Source: Nematopogon swammerdamellus
Lineage: Eukaryota; Arthropoda; Insecta; Lepidoptera; Adelidae
Length of the DNA stretch: 64,000 nucleotides
Reading direction: 5' to 3'
Assembly (NCBI GenBank): GCA_946902875.1
Contig: OX336336.1
Location: forward strand, 5,240,545 to 5,304,544
The translations under genes were made by a program, and so were the position numbers. How positions within the stretch are numbered: position 1 is the first letter of the stretch; every line of letters begins with the position of its first letter. The notes beneath the pieces are model-generated. The model searched no databases. It saw only the letters and a list, made by a program, of their open reading frames with translations, and was not told the origin of the DNA. Below, in pieces: positions 54,756-64,000 of the stretch.

Positions 54756-55140
54756 TTATACATGCATACTCGTACATATTTTTTTACGAAAACCAATGGG
54801 TAGCTTTGCTGAGGGACCAGTGGTACCCGAAACGGCCAATGCAGGTGGCAATGGCCACCTGTCTAACGACGCCCATGGACATTCGGTCGTATGTGGGGGC
54901 TGCGAATGCCATGCCGGCCTGGCAGGTGCCCATCTATACTTGGGATGAAATAATATTTCCTCCCAAGTATAGTCTGGGAGGGAGGAGGGAGGGAGAGCGT
55001 TCCAGAGTTTACCGGTTCTGTAGAGGAAAGATCTGCAGAACCGGTTGGTACGCATCCGCGGTGAGTGATCTAATCCCTGACCAGTACACGTGGTGCAGAT
55101 GTGGAATGTTCGCGACGGAATCGCGTTATACAACTCCTCC
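54756..55140 (-). pseudogene. LINE ORF C-terminus, frameshifted
   Basis: The minus frame gives RTNRFCRSFLYRTGKLWNAL and PSSLPDYTWEE. A frameshift then moves to HLPGRHGIRSPHIRPNVHG. This matches the 'SFxxRTxxLWNxLP..VFP' motif of non-LTR polyproteins. Adjacent inverted ATACTTGGG/CCCAAGTAT at 54937/54961. Confidence 0.75.
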
Positions 55141-55195
55141 GAGCACTCCCCATGGAATAAGCGATAGATCCAGCTTACAGCTTATGTACATATGG

Positions 55196-55440
55196 ACAGA
55201 TTCAGATTCAGATTCAGATATTTATTTCGCCATAAAGAACACACAACAATAACAATATTTCATTGAGACATATGCATATTCAGTATGGTTCGTCATCATT
55301 TTTTATGATGTCACGTTCAGTAGTGCAATCTATAAGGAAGAACCGGGTAAGAAACCTTACAGAGCTTTTTTTAAATGTAACTTACATACTAAGTTTTCAT
55401 TATGTTAAATATAACATACTATATCTAAAATCAAAACGTT
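55196..55440 (-). mobile_element. LINE 3' end with (GAATCT)n tail
   Basis: Second copy of 40054..40312: CAGATTCAGATTCAGATTCA, TTATTTCGCCATAAAGAACA, AAGAAACCTTACAGAGCTTT. Confidence 0.8.
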
Positions 55441-55744
55441 ACGTTTGTTTCCATGCATATGCGAAGACATCGGATCTACCTCCACGTTCCGCTTCCCTCT
55501 GTGACACTCCTCTGACGCCTGTCCAAGAATAAATATAGATAAATAATTTTACTAAGAAAAATAACTGACAAAGTTTTTCTATATTTTCTTTGGCAATAAA
55601 TGTTTGACGTGCGCTCCTCCACGCGACATCCTATCCTGACTCTATCCGACAGCAGCGTCTCGAATATTCCAATTATCCTTAAGCATGGAAACAAATGCAC
55701 AGAAACGGTATTGCATACATTTCAAGTAGATAAATAAATATATA

Positions 55745-56201
55745 CAGGTTGTTGTAACGGCCAGTACATTAATTCCGCCAGTGCAATCATCATGTTTTTT
55801 CGAGACAAAAAAGTCAACAAAGTTTTTCTCTAAAGTGTCTAGTTTTCGAAATATAAATTTTTGAAATTTATGTTTTTGTCAAGTGTAATTAGACGCGAGC
55901 GGGGGGAGGATGCTGGCGCGGGAACAACGGTCAGGGGGGTGGAAAAACTCACGCCGCGCCGCCGCCGCGCATCTCCTCTCTCCGCGCACTCGTTCCTGCT
56001 CGCTCACTCACCGCGCGCCTTTCATTCCCACGTTCGTTCGAAACATTAGATCCTTTTACACCAAATAAATCAATTAGTTTGTATGAAAACGGTTACTTTT
56101 TATTTAAAGGGAATTCAGAAAAAAATCATTTGACTTTTTTGTTACCATTTATCCCAATAATCATTTCCCAAATTTCATGTATTGGCCGTTACAACACCCG
56201 G
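55745..56201 (+). mobile_element. MITE, 457 bp, GC-rich core
   Basis: CAGGTTGTTGTAACGGCCAG at the left, TTGGCCGTTACAACACCCGG at the right, TA on both sides. Core 55890..56035 matches the core of 47723..48201 in reverse, including GCGCGCCTTT and CCCACGTTCGT. Confidence 0.9.
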
Positions 56202-56379
56202 TATAGGAATACTTTATTACTTCACAAACATTTTATACAAAAATAAAACTTTGTTACCAACATTTGTTCGGCATGCACTACATTTGCACATACACAAGAT
56301 ACATGACTAAACAAAATGACTCGCAAAATGACAGATATCTAATAGGCTATACTATACAAATACATAATATGTACCGTGC

Positions 56380-56700
56380 TTGAAGAGAATAGTCCCACTG
56401 CTCTCTACCCGTGCATTTTTTATTGCTTCCGAACTGGGTGGCTTTGCCCGAGGTCAAAGTCTCAGGCGCAGCCAATTTCACCGCCGAGGAGGTGCCAGTC
56501 CGGCTTGGAGGTGGACTAATGTTGCTGGGGAAAGGCTATTAACCCGCGATTTGAAGATCCGTGGATTGTAGGAGTGGGGAAAGATATTTCCTGGCAGCCC
56601 ATTCCACACCTTTGCAGTGTGGCACCATAAAAGGCAGCATGTCATAAAAGGCGACTAATGGATAAAGACGAGATGCCGTGCTAAAGGGCGACGGTAAAAG
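56380..56700 (+). mobile_element. Family F remnant with an insertion
   Basis: CCGTGCTTGAAGAGAATAGT at the left and GTCATAAAAGGCGACTAATG, GATGCCGTGCTAAAGGGCGA at the right belong to F. The middle (about 56416..56640) is foreign and includes CAGCCCATTCCACACCTTTG, a scrap seen near 31150. Confidence 0.55.
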
Positions 56701-56787
56701 TTGATACCTCTTCTAGCTATAGACTTATAGTTTCATGTCCGTAACGCAGTGACTAAGAAACTACAGCCTCCAGTTTTCGGCTCTCGA

Positions 56788-57210
56788 CAACGAGGTATTG
56801 TGTTTTACTAGAGCTCTTACTCGGACGACGGGCATTGCTCCGTTGAGTTGAGGCACAATTTACGAATTGGGGCACATCGAAACTAGTCGATCGCGAGCGG
56901 CCGAACTCGTCGAACGTGCCACCGCCTGCGCGCATCTCGCATGCCCGGTTGTATTTCAATGCAGATGTTGGGACATGTTGGGTTGGCCTTGGCTGACGTT
57001 GTCGCTTACCGGCCGCTAGCCCCTCTCACCGCCCGCTAGCCCCACTCCCGGTCGCTTCCCGCCCCGCGCGAGCTCACCTCTACCGCTCGGCTCTGAGCTC
57101 CGCCTCCCCGCTACCTTACGTCATACCTCAGCTGATGGAACTCCGTTTCTCTGTATCTTTCTTCGTAGTGATAGCTCTAGCTAGTAAAACATAATACCTC
57201 GTTGGCTCTC
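56788..57210. mobile_element. Inverted-repeat element with GC-rich core
   Basis: AACGAGGTATTGTGTTTTAC at the left is mirrored by AAAACATAATACCTCGTT at the right. Core 56960..57110 is very GC-rich with GCTAGCCCC repeats. No ORF or target duplication could be fixed. Confidence 0.6.
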
Positions 57211-57775
57211 GATATGTTTTCTGGACAGTTTTATCCGCGCGCCGCTCCGGATGAACGATTGTGCCAATCTATCGCGGACCGGCCGAGGCGACACACCCCC
57301 GAGTCTGGGTAGTATCCTTTAATGAAGCAAATTCACTGAGAACAAAATCGAGGGGATGATATTCGAGTGAAATAATTACAGATGATGTAGAGCTAGTGAA
57401 GGGGACTGTAGCCAATTTTTGCGGTAAATATTTCGACTCTGTCAGTGAAGTGGATGGATAGTGGGGTAAACTAGGGCTAATTGGCAGCTCCAAAAGAGAA
57501 TATTACAAATTAAAAGAAAAAAATATCATTACTTCACAGTTTATTATTTTCAGGGTTCCGAAGGGACCTTAACAAAATACAGAAACGTGATTTTTTCAGC
57601 GTTTTTTTTTTCTTTTCTATCTCTATTGCGTAAGTGAGCTTTATTAAAATAATTAAAAATAATGGAGCTGCATGCAATGATGGAGCTGAAATTAAGACAG
57701 TTTGTCTTAATTAATAATACATCGCACTTGATCTTCAAGATAATTGCAAAATATCCACAATTTGTGACAGGCGGC
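57211..57775. other. Unassigned
   Basis: No feature recognised; a 74-codon minus frame at 57269 has no motif. Confidence 0.4.
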
Positions 57776-58815
57776 TCTCAAGACGAGACGGAAGTTACCT
57801 TTCTCCATACAAAATCGTCTTTCGGCATTTATGTTTGTTACCCCCCTAAACCTTATCAAATTTTTACAATTATTTTTTGTTGTAATAAGAACAGTCTAAT
57901 CAACGTTTCTGTCTTTTTATTTTTTGAATATCTAAAGTGATGATGACTCAATAAAGCTTAATGAACTTCATGATATCAAAAAATAATAATTCAAATTTTT
58001 TCGGTCGAAATACAAATTTATTAGCTCCGGTGTTGTAGGTATATTTTCATATAATTAAAAAAATGACAGGAACGTAGTTTGGACTGTCCTTAAGACAAAA
58101 AAAAATAATAAAAAAAATTGGTTGTCTGTAAAGTTGGTTTACGGACGATAGTTTTACGTGATGATGTGATGATAAAGTAAATCAGTTCCGACGGATATTT
58201 ACCATGTAAAATTAATTTAAGTACATGATAAAGATGTGATAATAACTATTAAAAAATATGAGAAAATAACGACTATTAATTAAATTTAAAAAACCTACAT
58301 AACGCCATCTACATGTTCAACGTTGCAACAATTACCTAACTGCTAAATCAAGTATACCGCTGGCTGAAGTATTTAATTTAATATTGACGCTAGATGTGGA
58401 CGCTAGATGTCGCTCCATGAAATTCACATACTGTTGTCACATACTGTTGAGAAAATTTGCAGCGATAAGTAGACGGTCGATAGCCCGCGTGCATAACACG
58501 TCTGGTCAGTGATGGTGGCAGGGACCGCGGGTTCGAGGCTCGCAAAAGACGGAGAAAAATATTTTGTATTTCCTACTATTGTCTATGCCTCTCTATCGCG
58601 CTCTCGCTTGCACACACAGGTCTCTATCGCGCTCTAGCTTGCACACACAGGTTTAGATGGAACGTTACACTTCTTCGTTCGTGCAGCCGGTGTTCATCAA
58701 TTTAGAAGACGTGACATCATCACGTCAAAATCGGATAAGCCCCCTAGGCTAGAAAACATAAATGCCGAAAGACGATTTTGTATGGAGAAAGTTAACTTCC
58801 GTTTAACTTAACTTA
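57776..58815. mobile_element. Relative of the 44853 TIR element, interrupted
   Basis: 57776..58125 matches the left part (CAAGACGAGACGGAAGTTAC, TCGTCTTTCGGCATTTATGT, CCCCCCTAAACCTTATC). 58735..58815 matches the right arm (AAATGCCGAAAGACGATTTT). About 610 bp between them is unrelated, including a CTCTATCGCGCTCT duplication near 58591/58621. Confidence 0.7.
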
Positions 58816-59267
58816 TTGTCATTTATAATTTTTTTTTATTCAATTTCATTATCATTATGTTTCGATTATTATTCCAATATTAGTAATTTTCAAACAAGAG
58901 TGAATTGGAATACCAAGACTATAAACGTCTTTATAACACCAATATTAAAATATACGCGCTATTTCTCTCACTCAAAGTTGTTTTTTATTTATCTTTCCAA
59001 ATTCTTCTATTTTCCTGTAGGTAATATCCATTAAGAAAGATCTAGCTAGTCGACACTGCCTTATTGCCTCGCCCTCGTCAGAGGATGGGAACAGTTTCCA
59101 ACATCCTTCAGTAGGTAACATTCTGGTCACGTTCGTGTTTGCAATATTAAACTGAGGGCAATTAGTAGACCTCGTAGACAATACTCGTACTCTTAAGTAC
59201 AGTCGGCTCTTAAAGCAGTTGTAGAACACTGTCGTACGCCAGCTCTCTTTCAACTTGTGATGACATT
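58816..59267. other. Unassigned
   Basis: A 93-codon minus frame (58972..59253) is protein-like in its middle (RMLPTEGCWKLFPSSDEGEA) but unrecognised and without clear splice sites. Confidence 0.35.
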
Positions 59268-59416
59268 GAGGAAGTTTTTGCTCACAGCTCAGGCCGTCGA
59301 TGATGCAGCGTTATTATTTATAGCTTAAACCCATCTTGATAAGCGACAGAATTTAACAGTATAAACCGTATGTAAATCAATAAAGTGGTTCTCGAGTTAT
59401 AATTATATTCATATTA
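59268..59416 (+). repeat. Repeat family I, left part (target of maT)
   Basis: CTCACAGCTCAGGCC, AAGTGGTTCTCGAGTTATAA and TTCATATTTA. The continuation resumes at 60712 (TTGACTTAACGTTACACGG), matching the uninterrupted copy at 6608..6735. Confidence 0.75.
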
Positions 59417-60709
59417 CACCGTGGCCCAAAATAACGTTGACAAAATTTAAAAGATCATATTTCAAAAATGGAATGCGTTGGATTCCATTTTATTTTTGTC
59501 TATGGTTTTTTCATTCGTTGGCGCCATTTTAATATTGTTTGTTGGCTAAAAAGTGTTAAAATATATTTATTACGCTATGTCAGAGCAGCGTGGAGCCATA
59601 ATTTCATTGTATGAACGTGGAAAGCGGCAGTGTGAGATAGTGAACATTCTTGGTGTTAGTCGTCAGCTAGTTTCTTTGGCAATTAAACGCTATGTTGAGC
59701 TCGGCAACATCGGAGACCGTCCTGGGAGAGGACGTAAGCGCACTGTTCGAACTTCTAGGAACCAACACATTATCAAACAAAGATTAGTCCGGAATCCACA
59801 GACAAATGTGAGAAAAATGTCGCGAGACTTGGGGATAAGTCGCTCCACCGTGCACCGTATAGTGAAATATGATCTCCATTTGGTACCATACAAACTCAGA
59901 AAAGCGCAATTGCTTACAGAGAAAGACAAAAAAGTTCGCCTTGAGAGATGTCGTTCGCTTAAACAACGCTCCGCTGCTTCGAATTGGAAAAATATCGTAT
60001 TCTCTGACGAAAAATTGTTTTCGATAGAACAAGCCCATAATCACCAAAATGTCAGGATCTGGTCTTCCACTCGTCCTGGAGCTGCTGCAGTTATTCCACG
60101 TCGCCAAAACGCGAAAACAGTTATGGTTTGGGGTGCAATTTGCGCCACTGACAAAACTCCCCCCGTTTTTTTAGAAAAAGGTATCAAAATTAACCAAGAA
60201 AATTATCGACGAGACATCCTTGAATCTGTAGTTGTTCCTTGGAGTCAACAGCACTTTGGTAACCATCCATGGATATTCCAACAAGACTCTGCTCCAGCTC
60301 ACAGGGCCTTAAGTGTTCAACAGTGGTGCAAAAGCAATTTCCCTGATTTCATCAGCTCAAAAGAATGGCCACCCTACTCGCCTGATCTGAATCCCATGGA
60401 TTACAGTTTATGGTCAATGTTAGAGGCAAGGACCTGTACTACACCTCATAGAACTGTTGATGACCTGAAGCCTTCTTTTACACGCGAGTGGGACAAAATG
60501 TCTGTTGAGGAGGTGCGGAAAATTGTGGAAAATTTTACCAAGCGTTTGACTCTTTGTATTCGCGCTAAAGGAGGTTATTTTGAAGACAAATAGGAATTCT
60601 TGTATAAAATAAGTTGTATTTTTATAATTTATTAATTAATTTAATTTAAGTTTAGAGGTAATAAAATTATTTCAAAAATCACTTGTCAACGTTATTTTGG
60701 GCCACCCTG
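59417..60709 (+). mobile_element. Complete maT (DD37D mariner/Tc1-like) transposon
   Basis: 1293 bp. Terminal inverted repeats of 27 bp, mismatched only at positions 3-4: CACCGTGGCCCAAAATAACG at 59417, and at the right the complement of CAGGGTGGCCCAAAATAACG ending 60709. TA on both sides (59415-59416, 60710-60711). Close match of the TIRs and an unbroken transposase suggest recent insertion. It lies inside repeat family I. Confidence 0.95.
59577..60593 (+). CDS. maT-type transposase
   Basis: 338 codons from MSEQRGAII; an upstream in-frame ATG at 59553 adds eight residues that look like leader. It cuts and pastes its own element in the nucleus. N-terminal helix-turn-helix regions: ERGKRQCEIVNILGVSRQLV, then the basic hook PGRGRKR, then NVRKMSRDLGISRSTVHRIV. 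The DDE/D catalytic domain has NIVFSDEKLF (first Asp, about residue 143), WIFQQDSAPAH (second Asp) and PDLNPMDYSLW (third Asp). There are 37 residues between the second and third, which defines the DD37D maT group. No stops or frameshifts, and length is normal for the family. Terminal AKGGYFEDK is typical. Confidence 0.95.
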   Translation: MSEQRGAIISLYERGKRQCEIVNILGVSRQLVSLAIKRYVELGNIGDRPGRGRKRTVRTSRNQHIIKQRLVRNPQTNVRKMSRDLGISRSTVHRIVKYDLHLVPYKLRKAQLLTEKDKKVRLERCRSLKQRSAASNWKNIVFSDEKLFSIEQAHNHQNVRIWSSTRPGAAAVIPRRQNAKTVMVWGAICATDKTPPVFLEKGIKINQENYRRDILESVVVPWSQQHFGNHPWIFQQDSAPAHRALSVQQWCKSNFPDFISSKEWPPYSPDLNPMDYSLWSMLEARTCTTPHRTVDDLKPSFTREWDKMSVEEVRKIVENFTKRLTLCIRAKGGYFEDK

Positions 60710-60711
60710 TA

Positions 60712-60800
60712 TATTGACTTAACGTTACACGGCCGTCGTCGCCGCCGCACCGCGCCGCGATGACACCGCGACCGCCGCCGCGCCGCCAGTCGCCCGTAGA
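60712..60800. repeat. Family I continuation and GCC-rich patch
   Basis: TTGACTTAACGTTACACGG continues the host repeat. 60735..60790 is a (GCC)n-like GC-rich patch with no open exon. Confidence 0.55.
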
Positions 60801-61188
60801 AACTTCACTTAAATTATATTTGTATTTTTTGACAATTAAACTAAATTTATTATTAATTAAAAATACAATTATTATAATATAAACTATAACTACTTATGAA
60901 ATAAAATTACCTGAATATATAACTAATTAAAAACTATAACTAAAACCTAAATTTATAAATTATAAATTTCCTCAAGGGGCGTCGTCCCCGGGTAAATTAA
61001 ATTAATTTATTCTCTTTAGGTAACAAGTTACACTTAGGTTCGTCAAAGTTGTTGTCTAAGCAACAAATAGGCCATCGCCAATGTGTCTCGATTACAAGGG
61101 TGACGCAAATAAATTTTATTTAGTTCGTAAAAATAAAACAAAAACAATACAAAAATAAGTTAGAGCACAATTAAAAAAATAAGAAAAA
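60801..61188. other. Unassigned, AT-rich
   Basis: No feature recognised. Confidence 0.4.
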
Positions 61189-61985
61189 ACCGGCCAAGTG
61201 CGAGTCGGACTCGCGCACCGAGGTTTCCGCTCCACAAAAAAAACCCCCTTAATTTTTTAATTGTTCTATTTTTTATTATTTGTTGTTATATCCGCCACAA
61301 TAACACATATTCTGTGAAAATTTCAACGGGCTACCTATTACGGTTCAAGAGATACAGCCATCGGACAGACAGACAGACAGACGTACGGACACCTTTTACT
61401 ATCATTTATTGATTTACGTTTTGTTTATAGACGTCCAGAGATACGAACCTTCCGGTCACAAAATCCAGACGTCTACAACCTGCACTCTTGCGAGTACAGT
61501 GATCATGTATGCCAGATCGAGGCCCCATAGCTGCTCTGTCGAACATCCGTTCTTCCGAAAAAATCCCATGGGGAACACATGCTGCGACCTTTCCCCAGCC
61601 GATCCGAGCCACCACCCGTCCACCCGAAGGAACCCCCGACCGAAGTCGAGAGCCGGGGGTGAAGCCTTCACTGCCACTGGGGTCCGCACCCTATCCAACC
61701 ACAACCTGTGCCCAGGGCCTCAGCGTTTTGTACTAGCCAAATGGCTTTTGTTTTCACCAGCTATGTATATGCGTGGAAGTGCATATGACCACCACCTAAT
61801 GTGTACCGGGGATCCACCGGTCTCGAATGACAGACTTACGTCAGCGTCATTAGCTCGTGGGAAATCCATCCCACATCCACATATAAGTGTGTGTTGCACC
61901 GACATACCGACGTACGGACAGATAGACGTACAGACGGCGTAGGCTTAGTAATAGGCTTCCGTACGGGATACGGAAACCTAAAAAG
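61189..61985 (-). mobile_element. Family D element interrupted by a retroposon
   Basis: 61189..61391 (ACCGGCCAAGTGCGAGTCGG ... CGGACAGACAGACAGACAGA) and 61921..61985 (GGCGTAGGCTTAGTAATAGG ... ACGGAAACCTAAAAA) are one D copy. Confidence 0.88.
61392..61908 (-). mobile_element. 517-bp retroposed insert of unknown origin
   Basis: GACGTACGGACA occurs on both sides (61380..61391 and 61909..61920), a 12-bp target duplication typical of LINE-mediated insertion. On the minus strand the 3' end has AATCAATAAATGATAG, a polyadenylation-like signal, about 15 bases before the junction. A 61-codon frame starts near the 5' junction (HTLICGCGMDFPRANDADVS, later SPVHIRWWSYALPRIYIAGE) and stops; a second frame follows. 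No RT, endonuclease or known SINE head is seen. It could be a processed pseudogene, a SINE or an unfamiliar LINE 3' end. Confidence 0.75.
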
Positions 61986-62814
61986 CGCTAAATCTGTAAC
62001 GACGCTCCGCCGTCGTCGATTCTATGTTCTCTTATAAGTCGAGAACTACTCAATCAATTCACATGGCATTTTCACTGACTTGTTCAGGCACATTGTTTTA
62101 AGAAGGAAGGTTTCAAATAATTTTCCTGGACGATCTTTCTAGATACACATTCTGTTAAAAAATTAGACAGACAAGATTTTGAAAGATGGTAAAAGATTGT
62201 TTATTTAACACACCGGATGTAAAAAAAAAACAAACGGGTGAAGTTCGTAATATCAATACCATTTTGTTTTGTGATACAAAGATAATATTTACTTAGAGTA
62301 TTTTCTTCGTAAAGGTTCTATACGAATATTGACGATTGAACGACAAAATAAATAGGAGAACATCTATCCTCAGCATTTCACATTACGAAACAGATCTTAC
62401 TTGCAATTATTTCTCTGGCGGCATTATCAATTTTCTTGTATATTAAATAACAAATCGCTACATTTCCTTCCTACAAAGAATTTTATTATTCACATAAAAT
62501 AAATAATCCTGATTTCGGGCTATGACGTGGCGGAAGGGTGGCATAGACGAGATTCGAGAAACGGAATTGTCGAATGAAATAAAGTTTTAAGTTTCAGCTC
62601 AATTTCAATTTTAGTAAATTTAATCCCCTTAAGTTAGACTTAAGGGGGTTAAATTAATAAGGCGGGGAAGTAAGATAGAACGACCTAAGCGCCTTGCGAA
62701 TTAGTATTATTTTTGCGTTTTGCATTTGAAATTCACGGAATCACTTCATACCCGCTGCCTATTGCTTTTCTACGATTTGAAAAATAATACTCGTCTAATT
62801 TCCACAGAACCGGT
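61986..62814. other. Unassigned; small palindrome
   Basis: CCCCTTAAGTTAGACTTAAG GGGG at 62627..62650 is a short hairpin. No gene. Confidence 0.4.
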
Positions 62815-62985
62815 AAACTCGGGTACCGGGTCCTTCAAGAGAGGCGTGAATAGTCACCTCTCATGCCGGCATGGCATTCGCAACCCCCGCGTGCGACCGA
62901 ATGTCCATAGGCGTCATTAGATAGTAGAGACCTTACGGTTGGCCTGGCGCCACATATCGCGCTTACTATAGAAAAAAAAATGGTT
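62815..62985 (+). pseudogene. LINE ORF C-terminus (FKRGVNSHL type)
   Basis: Plus strand encodes SGTGSFKRGVNSHLSCRHGI, then RNPRVRPNVHRRH-stop, and ends in an A-run at 62971. Same family as 53341. Confidence 0.78.
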
Positions 62986-63054
62986 TACCTACCTCATGCA
63001 AACTTAGCTTTGACAAATTCTAGTGCTTAAGTATACGAGTATACTGAAGTATAC

Positions 63055-63413
63055 TCCGTGGTGCGGTCGGTCGACTGTTGTTAAGCAACCCTACGCGCGG
63101 TCAGTACTTGGATGGGTGACCGCTCGACCGTTGGAGGCTGACTGTGGTTCGAATTCCAGATTAAACTGTAGGTCCCTTCCATTCATACCTTACTAGGTGG
63201 TAGGGTTTGTCCCGCCCGGGTTGGTACCACCGCACTGAATTAAACGTCGGCCGAAACGGCTATGTAAATAGTTCGTATTTTCCGTCAAGTTCAATGTAGC
63301 CGATATGAAAAGAAGGGAAGCACTGACATGGCACCTAGTTCACCCGGTGTTATGGGCTGACATCACGTATGTTGTAGGTGATGTAGCCAACCGTGTCAGT
63401 TTACATAAAAAAA
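63055..63413 (+). mobile_element. 5S-headed SINE, nearly complete reference copy
   Basis: The 5S-like block at 63080..63122 contains GTTAAGCAACC and GCGGTCAGTACTTGGATGGG, closely like the internal promoter of insect 5S rRNA genes. B-box-like GGTTCGAATTCC at 63151. Body GCGGTTGGTACCACCGCACTG-type, then CACCCGGTGTTATGGGCTGA, CGTATGTTGTAGGTGATGTA and an A-rich tail. The A-box-like part seen at 4265..4275 is replaced here by unrelated flank. Confidence 0.9.
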
Positions 63414-63803
63414 ATAATAATAATCTTCTCTGCCAATTCTAATTTTGCCCAAAATTAATTTTCCTTTCTCTGTAGTATTTCGTCCTCCGTGACAATTGAA
63501 ATCTAATTTTAGCGAAGCGATATCTATTATCTTCTCAGAACCATTATCCTTACTAAAGCTACCTGTTAGGAGATACGGACGCTGATAGCAAGGGGATATT
63601 GAGTTAGAAATAATCCAAAAACATAGACCTGCTATTATCCCCAACGTACATAAATTACATATTTTAATGCACTTGTTTTTTTTTCATGTCACCTTTCAGG
63701 CCTAACACACTCACTGGAAGACCGTTTCATACTTACCTATGTAGGTAGACGTTGATTTTTTTAATAAAATATCATGTGATAAAATGTGTAGGCAATTACA
63801 ACA
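63414..63803. other. Unassigned
   Basis: An 82-codon minus frame at 63396..63644 has no motif. No repeat recognised. Confidence 0.4.
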
Positions 63804-63952
63804 CAGACATGTCCCAACTCCCAGCTCGACCGAATAAGCGTTATGGCGATTAACTCGAATAATAATAATCGTAGAAAAAAAAAATCGAGTTTTTTTATGT
63901 TTATCAACGGCAAATCCCATGGTGATAAGCAAATCGGTCGAACCGGGACACG
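63804..63952. mobile_element. MITE, copy 2 of the 6305 family, diverged
   Basis: CATGTCCCAACTCCCAGCTC near the left, and GTGATAAGCAAATCGGTCGA followed by ACCGGGACACG-TA at the right. Arms pair imperfectly around an AT-rich centre (AACTCGAATAATAAT / AAAAAAAATCGAGTT). Confidence 0.6.
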
Positions 63953-64000
63953 TAGTATAATAAATATAAAACATATTGGATTTTCAAGTTGTTTTCATCC

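Noticed and set aside
54806..55252. 148-codon plus frame
   Set aside because: It is the antisense shadow of the LINE C-terminal fragment on the minus strand.
63080..63160. 5S rRNA gene
   Set aside because: Only the internal-promoter part resembles 5S. It is fused to SINE sequence repeated across the window and lacks the 5' and 3' stem.

Overview
The window looks like nuclear DNA of a moth or butterfly (Lepidoptera), almost all of it intergenic or intronic. The evidence is the repeat content: Helitron-like elements of the Lep1 type (CTAG end next to a GC-rich hairpin), maT-type DD37D mariner-like elements, a SINE family with a 5S-rRNA-like head, a tRNA-headed SINE, many 5'-truncated non-LTR retrotransposon tails, and short TA-flanked inverted-repeat elements (MITEs). 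No complete host gene is visible. All calls come from reading the sequence by eye, without database comparison, so family names rest on motifs and remembered families.

Host coding content is limited to three exon-like segments. One is on the minus strand at 1..141 and is cut by the window edge. One is on the minus strand at 6798..6903, with a good acceptor and a GTGAGT donor. A weaker one is on the plus strand at 10037..10161. None could be assigned to a family. The two minus-strand segments have incompatible phases, so they cannot be directly adjacent exons.

Layout. 1-6.9 kb: SINE, LINE and Lep1 pieces and two exon candidates. 7.0-9.7 kb: a 72-bp satellite of about 37-38 units with an internal higher-order duplication. 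10-21 kb: a dense mosaic of 'GGTTCCGTA' elements (family D), foldback hairpins, LINE tails and a 290-bp inverted duplication. 21.7-22.2 kb: two MITEs side by side. 22.6-24.0 kb: SINE-like family F and a complete element E with its foldback. 25.7-29.2 kb: a dead maT element split by about 2.1 kb of nested repeats. 29-41 kb: LINE and SINE pieces, including a hAT-type MITE with an 8-bp target duplication. 43.2 kb: a 218-bp (ATTTT)n tract. 44-49 kb: TIR elements and MITEs, plus a tRNA-headed SINE inserted in a D element. 50-58 kb: more foldbacks, minisatellites, LINE pieces and MITEs. 59.4-60.7 kb: an apparently intact maT element with an open transposase gene. 61-64 kb: a D element carrying a 517-bp retroposed insert of unknown origin, then a complete 5S-headed SINE.

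The transposase at 59577..60593 is the only gene that looks capable of function. The short elements have ends of the kinds used by mariner/Tc1, hAT or LINE machinery. They are presumably passengers of enzymes encoded elsewhere in the genome. Nested insertions give a relative order of events: for example, the maT at 59.4 kb is younger than the repeat it interrupts, and the hAT-type MITE is younger than its family F host.
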